A stretch of DNA of 64,000 bases from Hyphomonas sp. CY54-11-8 (GTDB lineage Bacteria > Pseudomonadota > Alphaproteobacteria > Caulobacterales > Hyphomonadaceae): the NCBI RefSeq assembly GCF_000682735.1, contig NZ_AWFD01000038.1, forward strand, positions 124,001-188,000, in the 5' to 3' direction. The first letter of the stretch is position 1; every line of letters begins with the position of its first letter. This document shows, in pieces, positions 35,321-44,324 of the stretch. A model generated the notes under the pieces. The model saw nothing but the letters and a program-made list of their open reading frames with translations. It did not search any database and was not told the origin of the DNA. Position numbers and translations under genes: made by a program.

Positions 35321-35349
35321 AAATTCGCTCCTTGGAACCGTTACAGGAA

Positions 35350-36124
35350 TTATATGGTGATGTCGGTTTCCCGTACAACGCGCGCCAGCACCAGGACGTC
35401 CACATGCCGCGCCCCTGCCCGTTTCAGGGCACGCGTGCAGGCTCTGAGTGTCGCCCCCGTGGTCAGCACGTCATCGATCAGCAGGACGCGTTTACCCTCG
35501 ACATGCCCGGCCCGGCTGGGTCGTAACTCAAAGGCGCCGGCCACATTGCGGCGCCGCGCCTTGGCGGAAAGTCCGCCCTGGGTCGGTGTGCGGCGGGTCC
35601 GCTTCAGCGCATCGACCGAGACCGGCACGCCCGTCCGTTGCGACGGCGCCTCGGCAAGCCAGGCAGATTGGTTGAAACCGCGGCTGGCGAGCCGGGCATA
35701 ATGCAGCAGCACCGGAACGATCACATCGGCTTCATCCAGCAGAGCCCCCCGGCCCGCCCGCATCATCCAGCTGGAAAACGTGCCAAGCCCGTCACGCCGG
35801 CCGGAGCGCTTTAGGTCCAGGACCAGCCGCAGGGAGGCAGGCTCGTAGACAAATGCTGCGCGGGTGCGGTCCCAGCGCGGCGGCCGGGCAATGCAGGCAG
35901 CGCAAGTCGCCCCCTTCATCCCGTTCGGCGCCAAGTGGCGTACCGCAACGGTCACATACGGCGCCGCTCAGAAAGTGGATCTGTCCGAATTCATGCGGGG
36001 CGAGCGGACCTTTGCCGAGACCACGTTCGCGGCTGACGAGCGACCGTGGCGGCCAGAAGAAATCCGCCGCCATCCGCAGAAAGCCCTTTGAACGGCTCCG
36101 CTGCTGCTCCATATCGCGTGCCAT
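35350..36124 (-). pseudogene. ComF-family phosphoribosyltransferase, split by a frameshift
   Basis: ComF proteins (DNA uptake or amidophosphoribosyltransferase-like) have an N-terminal zinc finger and a C-terminal PRTase domain. The first part, MARDMEQQ to AVCDRCGTPLGAERDEG, reads in one frame from about 36124 and soon meets a stop at 35792. The rest, ATCAACIARPPRWDRTRAAFVYE to the PRTase motif VLLIDDVLTTGATLRAC, reads one base out of phase. The break is at a C5 run at 35910-35914 (G5 on the coding strand). Removing one base gives about 257 residues with both CxxC pairs and a complete PRTase. A real mutation or an assembly error fits. The start shares CATG with the divergent methyltransferase. 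Confidence 0.85.
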
Positions 36125-37025
36125 GACGCCCGCTGCTCCCCCGCGCCTGTTCGACCGTGCCCGAGTTGCGCGCAATCGCGACCGGGCAGCCCCTTGTTAT
36201 GATGACTATGCGTTCCTGAAGGAGCGTGTGTCGAGAGACATTGCGGACCGTGTTCAGGATACGCCGCGCAGTTTCGAGCGCGCGCTGGACCTTGGCTGCC
36301 ACGACGGGCGGCTGGCGCGGATTCTCGGCGAAACTGGCCGGGTTGACGCCATCGAGGCCAGCGACCTGTCTCCTGCGATGGTGGAAGTTGCCCGCGCAGC
36401 CGGCACCCATGCCGGCGTGCTGGACGAGGAAACACCGGATCTGGCAGCCGGCAATTTCGACCTCATCGTATCGGCCCTCTCCCTTCACTGGGTGAATGAC
36501 CTGCCCGGCACGCTGGTGCGCCTGCGTCAGGGGTTGAAGCCGGACGGCCTGTTCCTTGGTGCCCTGTTCGGTGCGGGCACGCTCGCAGAACTTCGCGAAT
36601 GCCTGATGGAAGCGGAAACGGACCTGACCGGCGGCGTCTCCCCGCGCCTCTCTCCGCTACCGGGTCTGAAAGACATGGCGGGCCTGATGCAGCGGGCGGG
36701 CTTTGCTTTGCCTGTGGCAGACCGGGACACGGTGGTGGTGCGCTACCGCGATCCGGCGCACCTGTTGTCTGACCTGAAGGGGATGGGAGAGCAAAGCGCG
36801 CTGGCACCCGGGATGATCCGGCCGCTGCCGCGAGCCGTGCTGGACCGGGCGCTCAGCCTCTACCGGGAACGCCACGTAGACTCGGACGGCCGGGTACGGG
36901 CGAGCTTCGAGATTGTGCATGTCTCGGGTTGGGCCCCTGCTCCAGGACAGCCAAAGCCCCTGAAGCCCGGTTCTGCAAGGGCAAGCCTTGCCGACGCGGT
37001 GCGCCGGCAAAGCGAAGGCGAATAG
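36123..37025 (+). CDS. Class I SAM-dependent methyltransferase (NDUFAF5-like)
   Basis: Methyltransferase of 300 residues. It opens with PPRLFDRARVARNRDRAA, typical of the alphaproteobacterial relatives of NDUFAF5, the mitochondrial complex I assembly factor. The SAM motif I is ALDLGCHDGRLARILG, motif II or acidic loop is DAIEASDLSPAMVEVAR, and DLIVSALSLHWVNDLPGTL is the motif IV region. The ATG at 36123 is the only sensible start; longer reading overlaps comF. Its start codon overlaps that of the divergent comF. The substrate is unknown. Confidence 0.9.
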   Translation: MTPAAPPRLFDRARVARNRDRAAPCYDDYAFLKERVSRDIADRVQDTPRSFERALDLGCHDGRLARILGETGRVDAIEASDLSPAMVEVARAAGTHAGVLDEETPDLAAGNFDLIVSALSLHWVNDLPGTLVRLRQGLKPDGLFLGALFGAGTLAELRECLMEAETDLTGGVSPRLSPLPGLKDMAGLMQRAGFALPVADRDTVVVRYRDPAHLLSDLKGMGEQSALAPGMIRPLPRAVLDRALSLYRERHVDSDGRVRASFEIVHVSGWAPAPGQPKPLKPGSARASLADAVRRQSEGE

Positions 37026-37031
37026 GACGGC

Positions 37032-37208
37032 TCAGCCGTTGAAGCCGGCAGCTGCCTTGTTGAAAGAAGCACCGGTTGACGCGCCAACGGCGGTCGCGCC
37101 GCCAACGATCGCAAGGCAGATGATGCCTGCAATCAGCGCATATTCGATCGCGGTTGCACCCTCCTCGTTACCGAGGAAATGCGAAAACAGTTCACGTGCG
37201 GCTCTCAT
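37032..37208 (-). CDS. flp: Flp/Fap-type type IVb pilin
   Basis: Short prepilin of 58 residues. Leader MRAARELFSHFLGNEEG ends at the processing site G17, followed by ATAIEYALIAGIICLAIVG: Glu at +5 and Tyr at +6 are the Flp hallmark for cleavage by a TadV/CpaA peptidase. The hydrophobic helix covers about 18-42. GGAGGG lies 3 bases before the ATG, and the start overlaps the mutT stop as ATGA, so it is coupled to the argJ-mutT chain. No tad/cpa assembly genes are in the window, so it is an orphan pilin that would rely on machinery encoded elsewhere. Confidence 0.9.
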   Translation of the reverse strand: MRAARELFSHFLGNEEGATAIEYALIAGIICLAIVGGATAVGASTGASFNKAAAGFNG

Positions 37209-37624
37209 GGTCCCTCCGTCGCGTGTCCCCCCGAAAGAACCTCGAACAGCGGAAGATCCGCAGGAGGGGCCGGGTAATCAAACAGGTTTGCCGGAGGAAC
37301 CCACGCGATGGCCTGGCCTTCTCGTGGATGCACTTCGCCTGACCATGCCTGACACTTGTAGAGTGGCATAAGAAGATGAAAGTCGGGGTAAGTGAAACTC
37401 GCAAAAGTGAGCGGCTGAAGTTTCGATTCCTTAACCGTAATCGACAGCTCCTCATGAAGCTCGCGCACGAGCGCAGCCTCCGGCGTTTCGCCGGGCTCTA
37501 CCTTGCCGCCCGGAAACTCCCACAGGCCCGCGAGCTGTTTGCCTTCCGGGCGTTGCGCCAGGAGGATCTCGCCCTTGTCATTGTACAGCGCAGCGGCGAC
37601 GACCAGGACCAACCGGTGCGTCAT
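37205..37624 (-). CDS. mutT: MutT-type Nudix hydrolase
   Basis: Probable 8-oxo-dGTP diphosphatase or related nucleotide pyrophosphatase, 139 residues. The Nudix box is complete: GGKVEPGETPEAALVRELHEELSI, split as GGKVEPGE, REL and EEL for the Mg ligands. The start LVLVVAAALYNDKGEILLAQRPEGKQLAGLWEFPGG is classical MutT. It overlaps argJ by ATGA upstream and the pilin by ATGA downstream. Linkage of mutT with argJ is common in the class. Substrate preference is inferred. Confidence 0.94.
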   Translation of the reverse strand: MTHRLVLVVAAALYNDKGEILLAQRPEGKQLAGLWEFPGGKVEPGETPEAALVRELHEELSITVKESKLQPLTFASFTYPDFHLLMPLYKCQAWSGEVHPREGQAIAWVPPANLFDYPAPPADLPLFEVLSGGHATEGP

Positions 37625-38868
37625 GTCCGGTAAGCGCCGTTGATGTCGACATATCCGTGCGTCAGATCGCAGGTCCAGACAGTGGCTGATTGATCGCCCG
37701 CGGCAACATCGACACGGATCGTGAATTCGGGTTTCGCGAACACAGCGCTGGCAGCCTCCTCGCTGTAGTCCGGCATCCGCGCGCCATCCTTTGCGACCTG
37801 AACATCATCGAACCAGATGGCGAGGTCAGCGGCCGAAATCGGCTCCAGCGATTTGCCGACGGCCATGACAATCCGCCCCCAGTTTGCGTCACCGGCCGCC
37901 ATCGCGGTCTTGATCAGGGGTGAATTGGCAATCTCGCAGGCGATGATTTTCGCCGACATCTGCGACACGGCGCTCTCGACCTGGATGGTGACGAATTTCT
38001 GCGCCCCTTCCCCGTCCTTCACCACCAGCTGGGCCAGTTCGAGGCAAACCGAGTGCAGAGCCATGGCGACGGAGTCGAGCCGCGGGTCACTCTTCGAGGT
38101 GATCGGGTCCATGCCAGACTGGCCGGTCGCGAACACCATCAGCGTATCAGACGTGGATGTATCACCATCGACCGTGATGCAGTTGAAGGTCTCGTTCGTG
38201 ATCTCTTCCAGCAATTCCTGCAGCACATCGTGCGCAATGGCGGCGTCGGTGAAGACATAGGCCAGCATCGTCGCCATGTTCGGCGCGATCATGCCGGAGC
38301 CCTTCACGATCCCGGCAAAGTTCACGGTGTGACCGTCGATTTCCATCGATGTGCCGGCGCCCTTCGCGAACGTATCGGTAGTCATGAAGGCGCGCGTGGC
38401 CGCCTCCCAGTCCGGGGTGCCCAGCTTGTCCGCCAATTCGGGCACAAACGCGCCGACATAGTTCGGATCGGCTAGCGGCTCTCCGATGACGCCGGTCGCC
38501 GCCAGGAAGCAGTGCTCTTTCGCAACGCCCAGTGCCTCGCTCATTGCCTTCAATGTCGCGTCGTTCTTGTCCTTGCCCTTCGGGCCGGTGAACGCGTTGG
38601 AATTGCCGGAATTGGCGACAAGGGCACGCGCCGTACCGCTACCTGTTTGCAGCGCTTCCCGGCACCAGAGCACGTCAGCCGACGCCGTCCGGGAAACCGT
38701 GTAGACCCCGGCGCAGGTCGTGCCTTCCTCGAAGGCGAACAGGAAAACGTCGTCACGGGTCACGCCGCGCTTTGCATAAAAGCCGCGCGAGCCGGTGGCG
38801 GCGCGTACGCCTTTCACCTCAGGCAGTTTCGGGAAGGGCGTCGCAAAGGGCGAGGGCGTCAGATTCAA
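37621..38868 (-). CDS. argJ: Bifunctional glutamate/ornithine N-acetyltransferase
   Basis: Catalyses transfer of acetyl from N-acetylornithine to glutamate, and possibly acetyl-CoA-dependent synthesis, in the cyclic arginine pathway. It has 415 residues. The self-processing site is seen in GSGMIAPNMATMLAYVFTD, where the Thr of ATMLA becomes the N-terminal nucleophile of the beta chain; VANSGNSNAFTG and NWGRIVMAVGKS are also family motifs. The start is TTG at 38868, with AAGGA about 9 bases upstream, because no ATG or GTG precedes the conserved N-terminus; it overlaps the isomerase stop as TTGA. Confidence 0.96.
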   Translation of the reverse strand: MNLTPSPFATPFPKLPEVKGVRAATGSRGFYAKRGVTRDDVFLFAFEEGTTCAGVYTVSRTASADVLWCREALQTGSGTARALVANSGNSNAFTGPKGKDKNDATLKAMSEALGVAKEHCFLAATGVIGEPLADPNYVGAFVPELADKLGTPDWEAATRAFMTTDTFAKGAGTSMEIDGHTVNFAGIVKGSGMIAPNMATMLAYVFTDAAIAHDVLQELLEEITNETFNCITVDGDTSTSDTLMVFATGQSGMDPITSKSDPRLDSVAMALHSVCLELAQLVVKDGEGAQKFVTIQVESAVSQMSAKIIACEIANSPLIKTAMAAGDANWGRIVMAVGKSLEPISAADLAIWFDDVQVAKDGARMPDYSEEAASAVFAKPEFTIRVDVAAGDQSATVWTCDLTHGYVDINGAYRT

Positions 38869-39833
38869 AGTTCAGTTCCTTCAGGAGCCGGGGCAGCAAG
38901 ATCATCCGGCGTATCGTTGGGGCCGGAGTCCGGGTCGGGAAGCCTGTACGGCGTTGCGCCGTCATCGTCGAGCCCCGGTTCGCCCTGCTGGATCTGCGCC
39001 TCCGCCTTGAGGCGGCGAACGATCTTGGCGACCTGTTCCAAGGTCAGAAACGTGACGATATCGGGCCGCATCTCCGCGCGGGTTTTCGGTGCCCGCGAAC
39101 GGCGATCCTTAACCTTGAGGATATGCCAGCCATCGGCCGACTCGAAGGGCGGCGCGACTTCGCCTTCGCCGGTATTGGCGATGACCAGCGGGAATGGCGG
39201 CGGTTCATCGTTCGGGGAGACATAACCAAGGTCCCCCTGCTCCATGCGTGTGGCACTGTCGAGCGAGTTGGCGCTGACCAGGCTTTCGAAGCTTTCGCCC
39301 GCCTGGATCCGGTCGAACAGGGCCTGGGCCTCTTCCCTGGTGTCCACCAGAATGTGGGCGATGCGCACTTCATCATCGTCCTGCTGCAGGGCGACCTGTT
39401 TCTCGTACATCGCCTCAATCTGGTCTTCGGTCACATCTTCAGCGACGAGGTTTTCGACCAGCAGATTGCCGAGAATGCGCTCCTCAGCCATTTCGAGCCG
39501 CCGGCGACCTGCCGGATCCTTGTCCAGACCGCGCCGGACGGCCTCCTGCGCCATCAGCTTCTGTTCAATCAGCTGATTGAGCACCGTGTCGTATTCCGGA
39601 TCGCCGGATTTGACCTTGGTGCCAGCAGGCACAAGGCCCCGGGCCACGGCTTCCAGCTCTACATCGCTGACATAGATTTTCTCGCCATTCACCGTGGCGG
39701 CGGTTGCGCCTTCAACGCGAACCGGCACTTCTTCTTCCGGTGGCGGGCTGCACGCAGCCGCTGTCATAATCGCCAGACCGGCAAACAGGATACGCGGGTG
39801 GACCCGCAAAGCCTTCAGATTCAACACAGTCAT
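38865..39833 (-). CDS. Peptidyl-prolyl isomerase lipoprotein (PpiC/parvulin type)
   Basis: Periplasmic foldase of 322 residues from the ATG at 39833. The signal with lipobox-like TAAAC (MTVLNLKALRVHPRILFAGLAIM) predicts a lipoprotein. A SurA-like N-terminal helical region (YVSDVELEAVARGLVP, EQKLMAQEAVRRGLD) is followed by a parvulin domain (VRIAHILVDTREEAQALFDRIQAGESFESLV, GDLGYVSP, WHILKVKDRR). An acidic proline-rich tail follows. It heads the argJ-mutT-flp chain, overlapping argJ by 4 bp, and is divergent from secA, a pairing with a sensible secretion theme. Confidence 0.93.
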   Translation of the reverse strand: MTVLNLKALRVHPRILFAGLAIMTAAACSPPPEEEVPVRVEGATAATVNGEKIYVSDVELEAVARGLVPAGTKVKSGDPEYDTVLNQLIEQKLMAQEAVRRGLDKDPAGRRRLEMAEERILGNLLVENLVAEDVTEDQIEAMYEKQVALQQDDDEVRIAHILVDTREEAQALFDRIQAGESFESLVSANSLDSATRMEQGDLGYVSPNDEPPPFPLVIANTGEGEVAPPFESADGWHILKVKDRRSRAPKTRAEMRPDIVTFLTLEQVAKIVRRLKAEAQIQQGEPGLDDDGATPYRLPDPDSGPNDTPDDLAAPAPEGTEL

Positions 39834-40014
39834 CACTCCAGCTGTCTGATGGCGCCGCATTGACACCCCAATGCGGCGTTCTTAAGTCTCACCCGCGCGC
39901 TGGTCGAGTAGGTTTGGCTGGTGTAATCACGGTGGGAGAACCCGCGTATTCCTGTGCGGTCACACGGTCAGGATCACAGTTTCTTCGCCCCAGACCTGAT
40001 TGGTGCAGCCTCTT

Positions 40015-42792
40015 ATGTTTTCCGTCGCCCGCAAGATTTTCGGTTCCGCTAACGACCGCAAGCTGAAACCCCTGCGAGCCCGCGTCAACCGCATCAATGC
40101 CCTCGAGCCGATGATGGAGGCGCTTTCAGACAGCGCCCTCAAAGGCAAGACCGCAGAATTCCGCAAACGCCTGGCCGATGGCGCGACGCTCGATTCCCTG
40201 CTGGAAGAGGCTTTCGCCGTTACCCGGGAGGCCGCCCGGCGCGCCCTCGGCATGCGCCATTTCGATGTGCAGCTGATGGGCGGCATGATCCTCCATTCCG
40301 GCGCGATCGCCGAAATGCGCACCGGTGAAGGCAAGACGCTGGTCGCAACACTCGCCGCCTATCTCAATGCCCTTGAGGGCAAAGGCGTGCACGTCGTCAC
40401 CGTCAACGACTATCTCGCCCGCCGCGACGCCGAATGGATGGGCCAGATCTATGGCTTCCTCGGCATGACGACCGGCATCATTGTGCACGGTGTCACCGAC
40501 GAAGAGCGCAAGGCCGCCTACGCCGCTGACATCACCTACGGAACGAACAACGAGTTCGGCTTCGACTATCTGCGCGACAACATGAAATACTCGCTGGACC
40601 AGATGGCCCAGCGCGGACACCATTTCGCGATTGTCGACGAGGTGGACTCCATTCTCATCGACGAAGCCCGTACACCGCTGATCATTTCCGGCCCGACGGA
40701 CGACCGATCCGACCTCTACATCAAGATCGACGCAATGGTTCCGCGCCTTGAAGAGGAAGACTACGAACTCGACGAGAAGCAGCGCTCGGTCACCTATACC
40801 GAATCCGGCATGGAAAAGATCGAAGGCTGGCTGGAAGAGGAAGGCCTCCTGGAAGGCTCACTCTGGGAACCGCACAACATCTCGCTGGTCCACCACGCCA
40901 ACCAGGCCCTGCGCGCCCACAAGCTCTATGCCCGCGACAAGGATTATATTGTCAAAGGCGGCGAGGTGATGCTGATCGACGAGTTCACCGGCCGCATGAT
41001 GGAAGGCCGCCGCCTGTCCGAAGGCCTGCACCAGGCCATCGAGGCCAAGGAACGCACCGACATCAAGCCCGAGAACCAGACACTGGCCTCGATCACGTTC
41101 CAGAACTATTTCCGCCTCTACTCCAAGCTGGCTGGCATGACCGGTACCGCCCTGACAGAGGCAGACGAATTCGCCGACATCTACAAACTGGAAGTCATCG
41201 ACCTTCCAACCAACAAGCCGATCCAGCGGATCGACGAGGACGATGTCGTCTACCGCACGGCCAAGGCGAAATATGCCGAGATCGTCAAGGAAGTGCGCGA
41301 GTGCCACGCCAAGGGCCAGCCGATCCTGCTGGGCACCGCCTCAATCGAGAAATCCGAGATTCTCGACAATCTGCTGACCGCCGCGAAGATTCCGCACAAG
41401 GTGCTGAACGCCCGCCACCACGAGCAGGAAGCCCAGATCGTCGCCAATGCCGGCGTACCCGGCGCCGTCACCGTCGCCACAAACATGGCCGGCCGCGGCA
41501 CCGACATCCAGCTCGGCGGCAATTTCGAAATGCGCCTCGAGCAGGAGAAGACGAAAAAGGAGGCCGAGCTCGGCCGCGAGCTGACCGAGGGCGAAGCCTC
41601 CCTGCTCACGTCCCAGATCAAGGCTGACATCGAGGTCAAGAAAAAGCGCGCGCTGGATGCCGGCGGGCTCTACGTTCTGGGTACGGAGCGCCACGAAAGC
41701 CGCCGCATCGACAACCAGCTGCGCGGCCGGACGGGCCGTCAGGGCGACCCCGGCAAATCCAAATTCTACATCTCCATCGAAGACGACCTGATGCGCATCT
41801 TCGCGGCCGAGCGCATGGACGCCGTGATGCGCCGCCTCGGCATCAAGGAAGACGAGGGCATCACCCATCCCTGGATGAACAAGGCGATGGAAACCTCGCA
41901 GCGCAAGATCGAACAGCGCAATTTCGAGATCCGAAAGAACGTCCTCAAATATGACGACGTCATCAACGACCAACGCAAGGCCATCTTCGAGCAGCGCATG
42001 GAATTCATGCGCGCCGAGGATGTGTCTGACGTGATCCTGGAAATGCGCGAGCATGTGATCGACGCAATCGTCTCCCGGACCATGCCGGAGAAGGCGTATG
42101 CGGAGCAGTGGGACGTTCAGGGCCTGCGCGAAGCCATGCGCAACGAATTTGCGATCGACCTGCCGGTCGACGAATGGGCCGCCGAAGAAGGCGTGGCAAA
42201 CAAAGAGATCGCCCAGCGCATCCGCGATGCGGTGGAACAGGTTTACCAGGCGATCACCACCGCCGTTGGCGCCGACCAAATGCACCGGATCGAAAAACAG
42301 ATCCTGCTCCAGGTCCTCGACATGCGCTGGCGCGAGCACCTCCAGATGATCGACCAGCTTCGTTCGGTCATCCACCTGCGTTCCTATGGCCAGCGTGACC
42401 CGTTGAACGAATTCAAGTCCGAAGCCTTCAACCTGTTCCACAATCTGCTGGAAGAGCTGCGCGCGACGGTCACCCGGTCGCTGATGCATATCCGTGTACA
42501 GCAGGCTCAGCCGGAACAGGCACAACAGCGCCCTGCCCCGGCCCAGATGCCGCAAAGGCCTGCGCCAGCGCAAATGCCAGCACCGCAACCTCCCCAGGCA
42601 CACGAGACGCATCTCGACCCCGATACCGGCATCAATGAGATGGACCCGTCAGACACGTCCAAACCGCCCGGTCCGGAACTACAGCAGGCCGAAGACGACT
42701 GGTCGAACACACCACGCAACTCCCCCTGCCCGTGCGGCTCCGGCAAGAAGTACAAACACTGCCACGGCGCCCTCAGCACCCAGCGGGCATAA
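40015..42792 (+). CDS. secA: Preprotein translocase ATPase SecA
   Basis: Motor ATPase that drives proteins through SecYEG. It has 925 residues from the ATG at 40015; a longer in-frame form is unlikely. Walker A is MRTGEGKT near 105, and the DEAD-like box appears as [21 protein letters not shown]. The helicase II half carries [13 protein letters not shown] and [12 protein letters not shown]. The proline and glutamine rich linker (about 835-880) precedes the zinc-binding end [16 protein letters not shown], used with SecB. The gene is full length. A P-loop kinase gene follows 6 bp later. Confidence 0.98.
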   Translation: MFSVARKIFGSANDRKLKPLRARVNRINALEPMMEALSDSALKGKTAEFRKRLADGATLDSLLEEAFAVTREAARRALGMRHFDVQLMGGMILHSGAIAEMRTGEGKTLVATLAAYLNALEGKGVHVVTVNDYLARRDAEWMGQIYGFLGMTTGIIVHGVTDEERKAAYAADITYGTNNEFGFDYLRDNMKYSLDQMAQRGHHFAIVDEVDSILIDEARTPLIISGPTDDRSDLYIKIDAMVPRLEEEDYELDEKQRSVTYTESGMEKIEGWLEEEGLLEGSLWEPHNISLVHHANQALRAHKLYARDKDYIVKGGEVMLIDEFTGRMMEGRRLSEGLHQAIEAKERTDIKPENQTLASITFQNYFRLYSKLAGMTGTALTEADEFADIYKLEVIDLPTNKPIQRIDEDDVVYRTAKAKYAEIVKEVRECHAKGQPILLGTASIEKSEILDNLLTAAKIPHKVLNARHHEQEAQIVANAGVPGAVTVATNMAGRGTDIQLGGNFEMRLEQEKTKKEAELGRELTEGEASLLTSQIKADIEVKKKRALDAGGLYVLGTERHESRRIDNQLRGRTGRQGDPGKSKFYISIEDDLMRIFAAERMDAVMRRLGIKEDEGITHPWMNKAMETSQRKIEQRNFEIRKNVLKYDDVINDQRKAIFEQRMEFMRAEDVSDVILEMREHVIDAIVSRTMPEKAYAEQWDVQGLREAMRNEFAIDLPVDEWAAEEGVANKEIAQRIRDAVEQVYQAITTAVGADQMHRIEKQILLQVLDMRWREHLQMIDQLRSVIHLRSYGQRDPLNEFKSEAFNLFHNLLEELRATVTRSLMHIRVQQAQPEQAQQRPAPAQMPQRPAPAQMPAPQPPQAHETHLDPDTGINEMDPSDTSKPPGPELQQAEDDWSNTPRNSPCPCGSGKKYKHCHGALSTQRA

Positions 42793-42798
42793 ACCGTC

Positions 42799-43308
42799 AT
42801 GCCCCGGCTGGTCCTGATGTCAGGCCTGCCGGGTTCCGGAAAATCCACACTTAGCCGCTTGCTCTCGGAACGGACCGGCGCCAAGCACCTGCGCATTGAT
42901 GAATTCGAGCAGAACCTGCGGAACACGCACGGCCCCGACTTCGATGTCGGTACATTGGGCTACCAGCAGGGCTATACGCTCGCCGCAGACCACCTGATGG
43001 CTGGGCATGACGTCGTCGCCGATGCGGTGAATGCCGTCGAACAGGCAAGGCAATGCTGGCGCAATGTCGCAAAGACGGCTGGCGCTGATATTGTCGAAAT
43101 CGAAATTCTCTGTTCGGATGCTGATGAGGTCCGATCCCGGCTGCGGACCCGCGACACGGGTATTCCGGGCCTTGCTCCAGTCACGCCTGACGCGATGACC
43201 ACACGCAGATGGGAACAAAATACGGCAAATCCGGCACGTCTGGATACCGCAGGGCGAAGCACCGATGCTTGCCTGGAAGATCTCCTGCAGCTGACGTCCC
43301 TCGCCTGA
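42799..43308 (+). CDS. P-loop kinase-like ATPase
   Basis: Protein of 169 residues with an AAA_33/zeta-toxin-like or shikimate-kinase-like nucleotide fold. Walker A is [16 protein letters not shown] at about 7-20, and [10 protein letters not shown] gives the D-x-x-E type base after strand 2; an arginine-rich lid SRLRTRDTG follows. The phosphorylated substrate is unknown; relatives include polynucleotide kinases and zeta toxins, but there is no antitoxin gene nearby. It starts 6 bp after secA, so is probably cotranscribed. Position between secA and murB is not one I recognise. Confidence 0.85.
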   Translation: MPRLVLMSGLPGSGKSTLSRLLSERTGAKHLRIDEFEQNLRNTHGPDFDVGTLGYQQGYTLAADHLMAGHDVVADAVNAVEQARQCWRNVAKTAGADIVEIEILCSDADEVRSRLRTRDTGIPGLAPVTPDAMTTRRWEQNTANPARLDTAGRSTDACLEDLLQLTSLA

Positions 43309-43370
43309 ACTCCCTGCGCAATACGCGCCAGTCGCTTGACTTCGCAGGCAAGTCGAGGGAACGCCAGCAT

Positions 43371-44324
43371 ATGACAGCGTTTCCCCTTCCCCCCGTGCGG
43401 GGCAAGATTTTAGAGAATGCATCGCTGGCGCCCTACACCTGGTTCCGGGTGGGCGGACCGGCGGATGCCCTGTTCCTGCCAGCTGATGAGGAAGACCTTC
43501 AAGCCTTCCTCACCGCGCTCGACCCGGCCGTACCGGTCACCGTGCTCGGGGTCGGCTCCAATGTGATCGTCCGCGATGGCGGCATTCGGGGCGTCGTGAT
43601 CCGCCTGATGGGCAAGTATTGGGGACAGATCGAAGCGCTGGACGGCATCACCATGCAGGCGCGCGCCGGGGCGCTGGACCTGTCGGTTGCGAAGGCTGCC
43701 GCGCAAAATGGCGTCCGCGGGCTGGAATTCCTGTCCGGTATTCCAGGCTCCATCGGCGGGGCGACGCGCACGAATGCCGGTTGCTACGGGCGCGAGCTTC
43801 GTGACACGCTGGTGGCCCTGCACGGCTTCCGGCGCGACGGGTCGAAGGCGGCTTATCGCGGGCCGGGCAAGCCGGGCGCCCAGCCGGAAGCCCATTTCTC
43901 CTACCGGCACACAGACCTGCCGGACGACCTGATCGTCACGCGCCTCATCCTGGAGGGCAACGACACGGACGCGCCGGAAAAAATCCTCGCTGACATCGAA
44001 CAGCTGCAGGCGCGACGGGCCGAGACCCAGCCGATCAAGGAAAAGACATCGGGGTCCACCTTCGCCAATCCTGACCCGCCAGGCACCCCGGACCAGCGTT
44101 CCGCATGGAAACTGATCGATGCGGCTGGCTGCCGGGGCCTGAAGGTCGGCGGGGCGCAGGTTTCGCCGAAACACTGCAACTTCCTGATCAATACCGGCGA
44201 TGCCACTGCCGCGGACCTCGAAGCGTTGGGCGAACTCGTCCGCCGCCGTGTTCTCGAAACGCAGGGCGTGGAACTGCGCTGGGAAGTGCGCCGAATCGGC
44301 CAGCTGGCGAGCGAGACCGCCTAG
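43371..44324 (+). CDS. murB: UDP-N-acetylmuramate dehydrogenase
   Basis: FAD enzyme that reduces UDP-GlcNAc-enolpyruvate to UDP-MurNAc in peptidoglycan synthesis. It has 317 residues from the ATG at 43371. FAD-binding signatures are [15 protein letters not shown] and [22 protein letters not shown], followed by [26 protein letters not shown]. Catalytic Ser in [10 protein letters not shown] and the conserved SYRHTDLP Arg are present. In most alphaproteobacteria it sits between murC and ddl; here it is downstream of secA and the kinase, and a TonB receptor gene separates it from ddl. Stop codons overlap the receptor's in CTAG. Confidence 0.97.
   Translation: MTAFPLPPVRGKILENASLAPYTWFRVGGPADALFLPADEEDLQAFLTALDPAVPVTVLGVGSNVIVRDGGIRGVVIRLMGKYWGQIEALDGITMQARAGALDLSVAKAAAQNGVRGLEFLSGIPGSIGGATRTNAGCYGRELRDTLVALHGFRRDGSKAAYRGPGKPGAQPEAHFSYRHTDLPDDLIVTRLILEGNDTDAPEKILADIEQLQARRAETQPIKEKTSGSTFANPDPPGTPDQRSAWKLIDAAGCRGLKVGGAQVSPKHCNFLINTGDATAADLEALGELVRRRVLETQGVELRWEVRRIGQLASETA

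Noticed and set aside
35905-35920. Programmed frameshift as the explanation for comF
   Set aside because: The needed shift is +1 over GGG-GGC without a rare codon, stop codon or stimulatory structure; a simple indel is more likely.
42799-43308. Zeta-toxin of a toxin-antitoxin pair
   Set aside because: The P-loop fold is compatible, but there is no adjacent small antitoxin gene and it is packed after secA.
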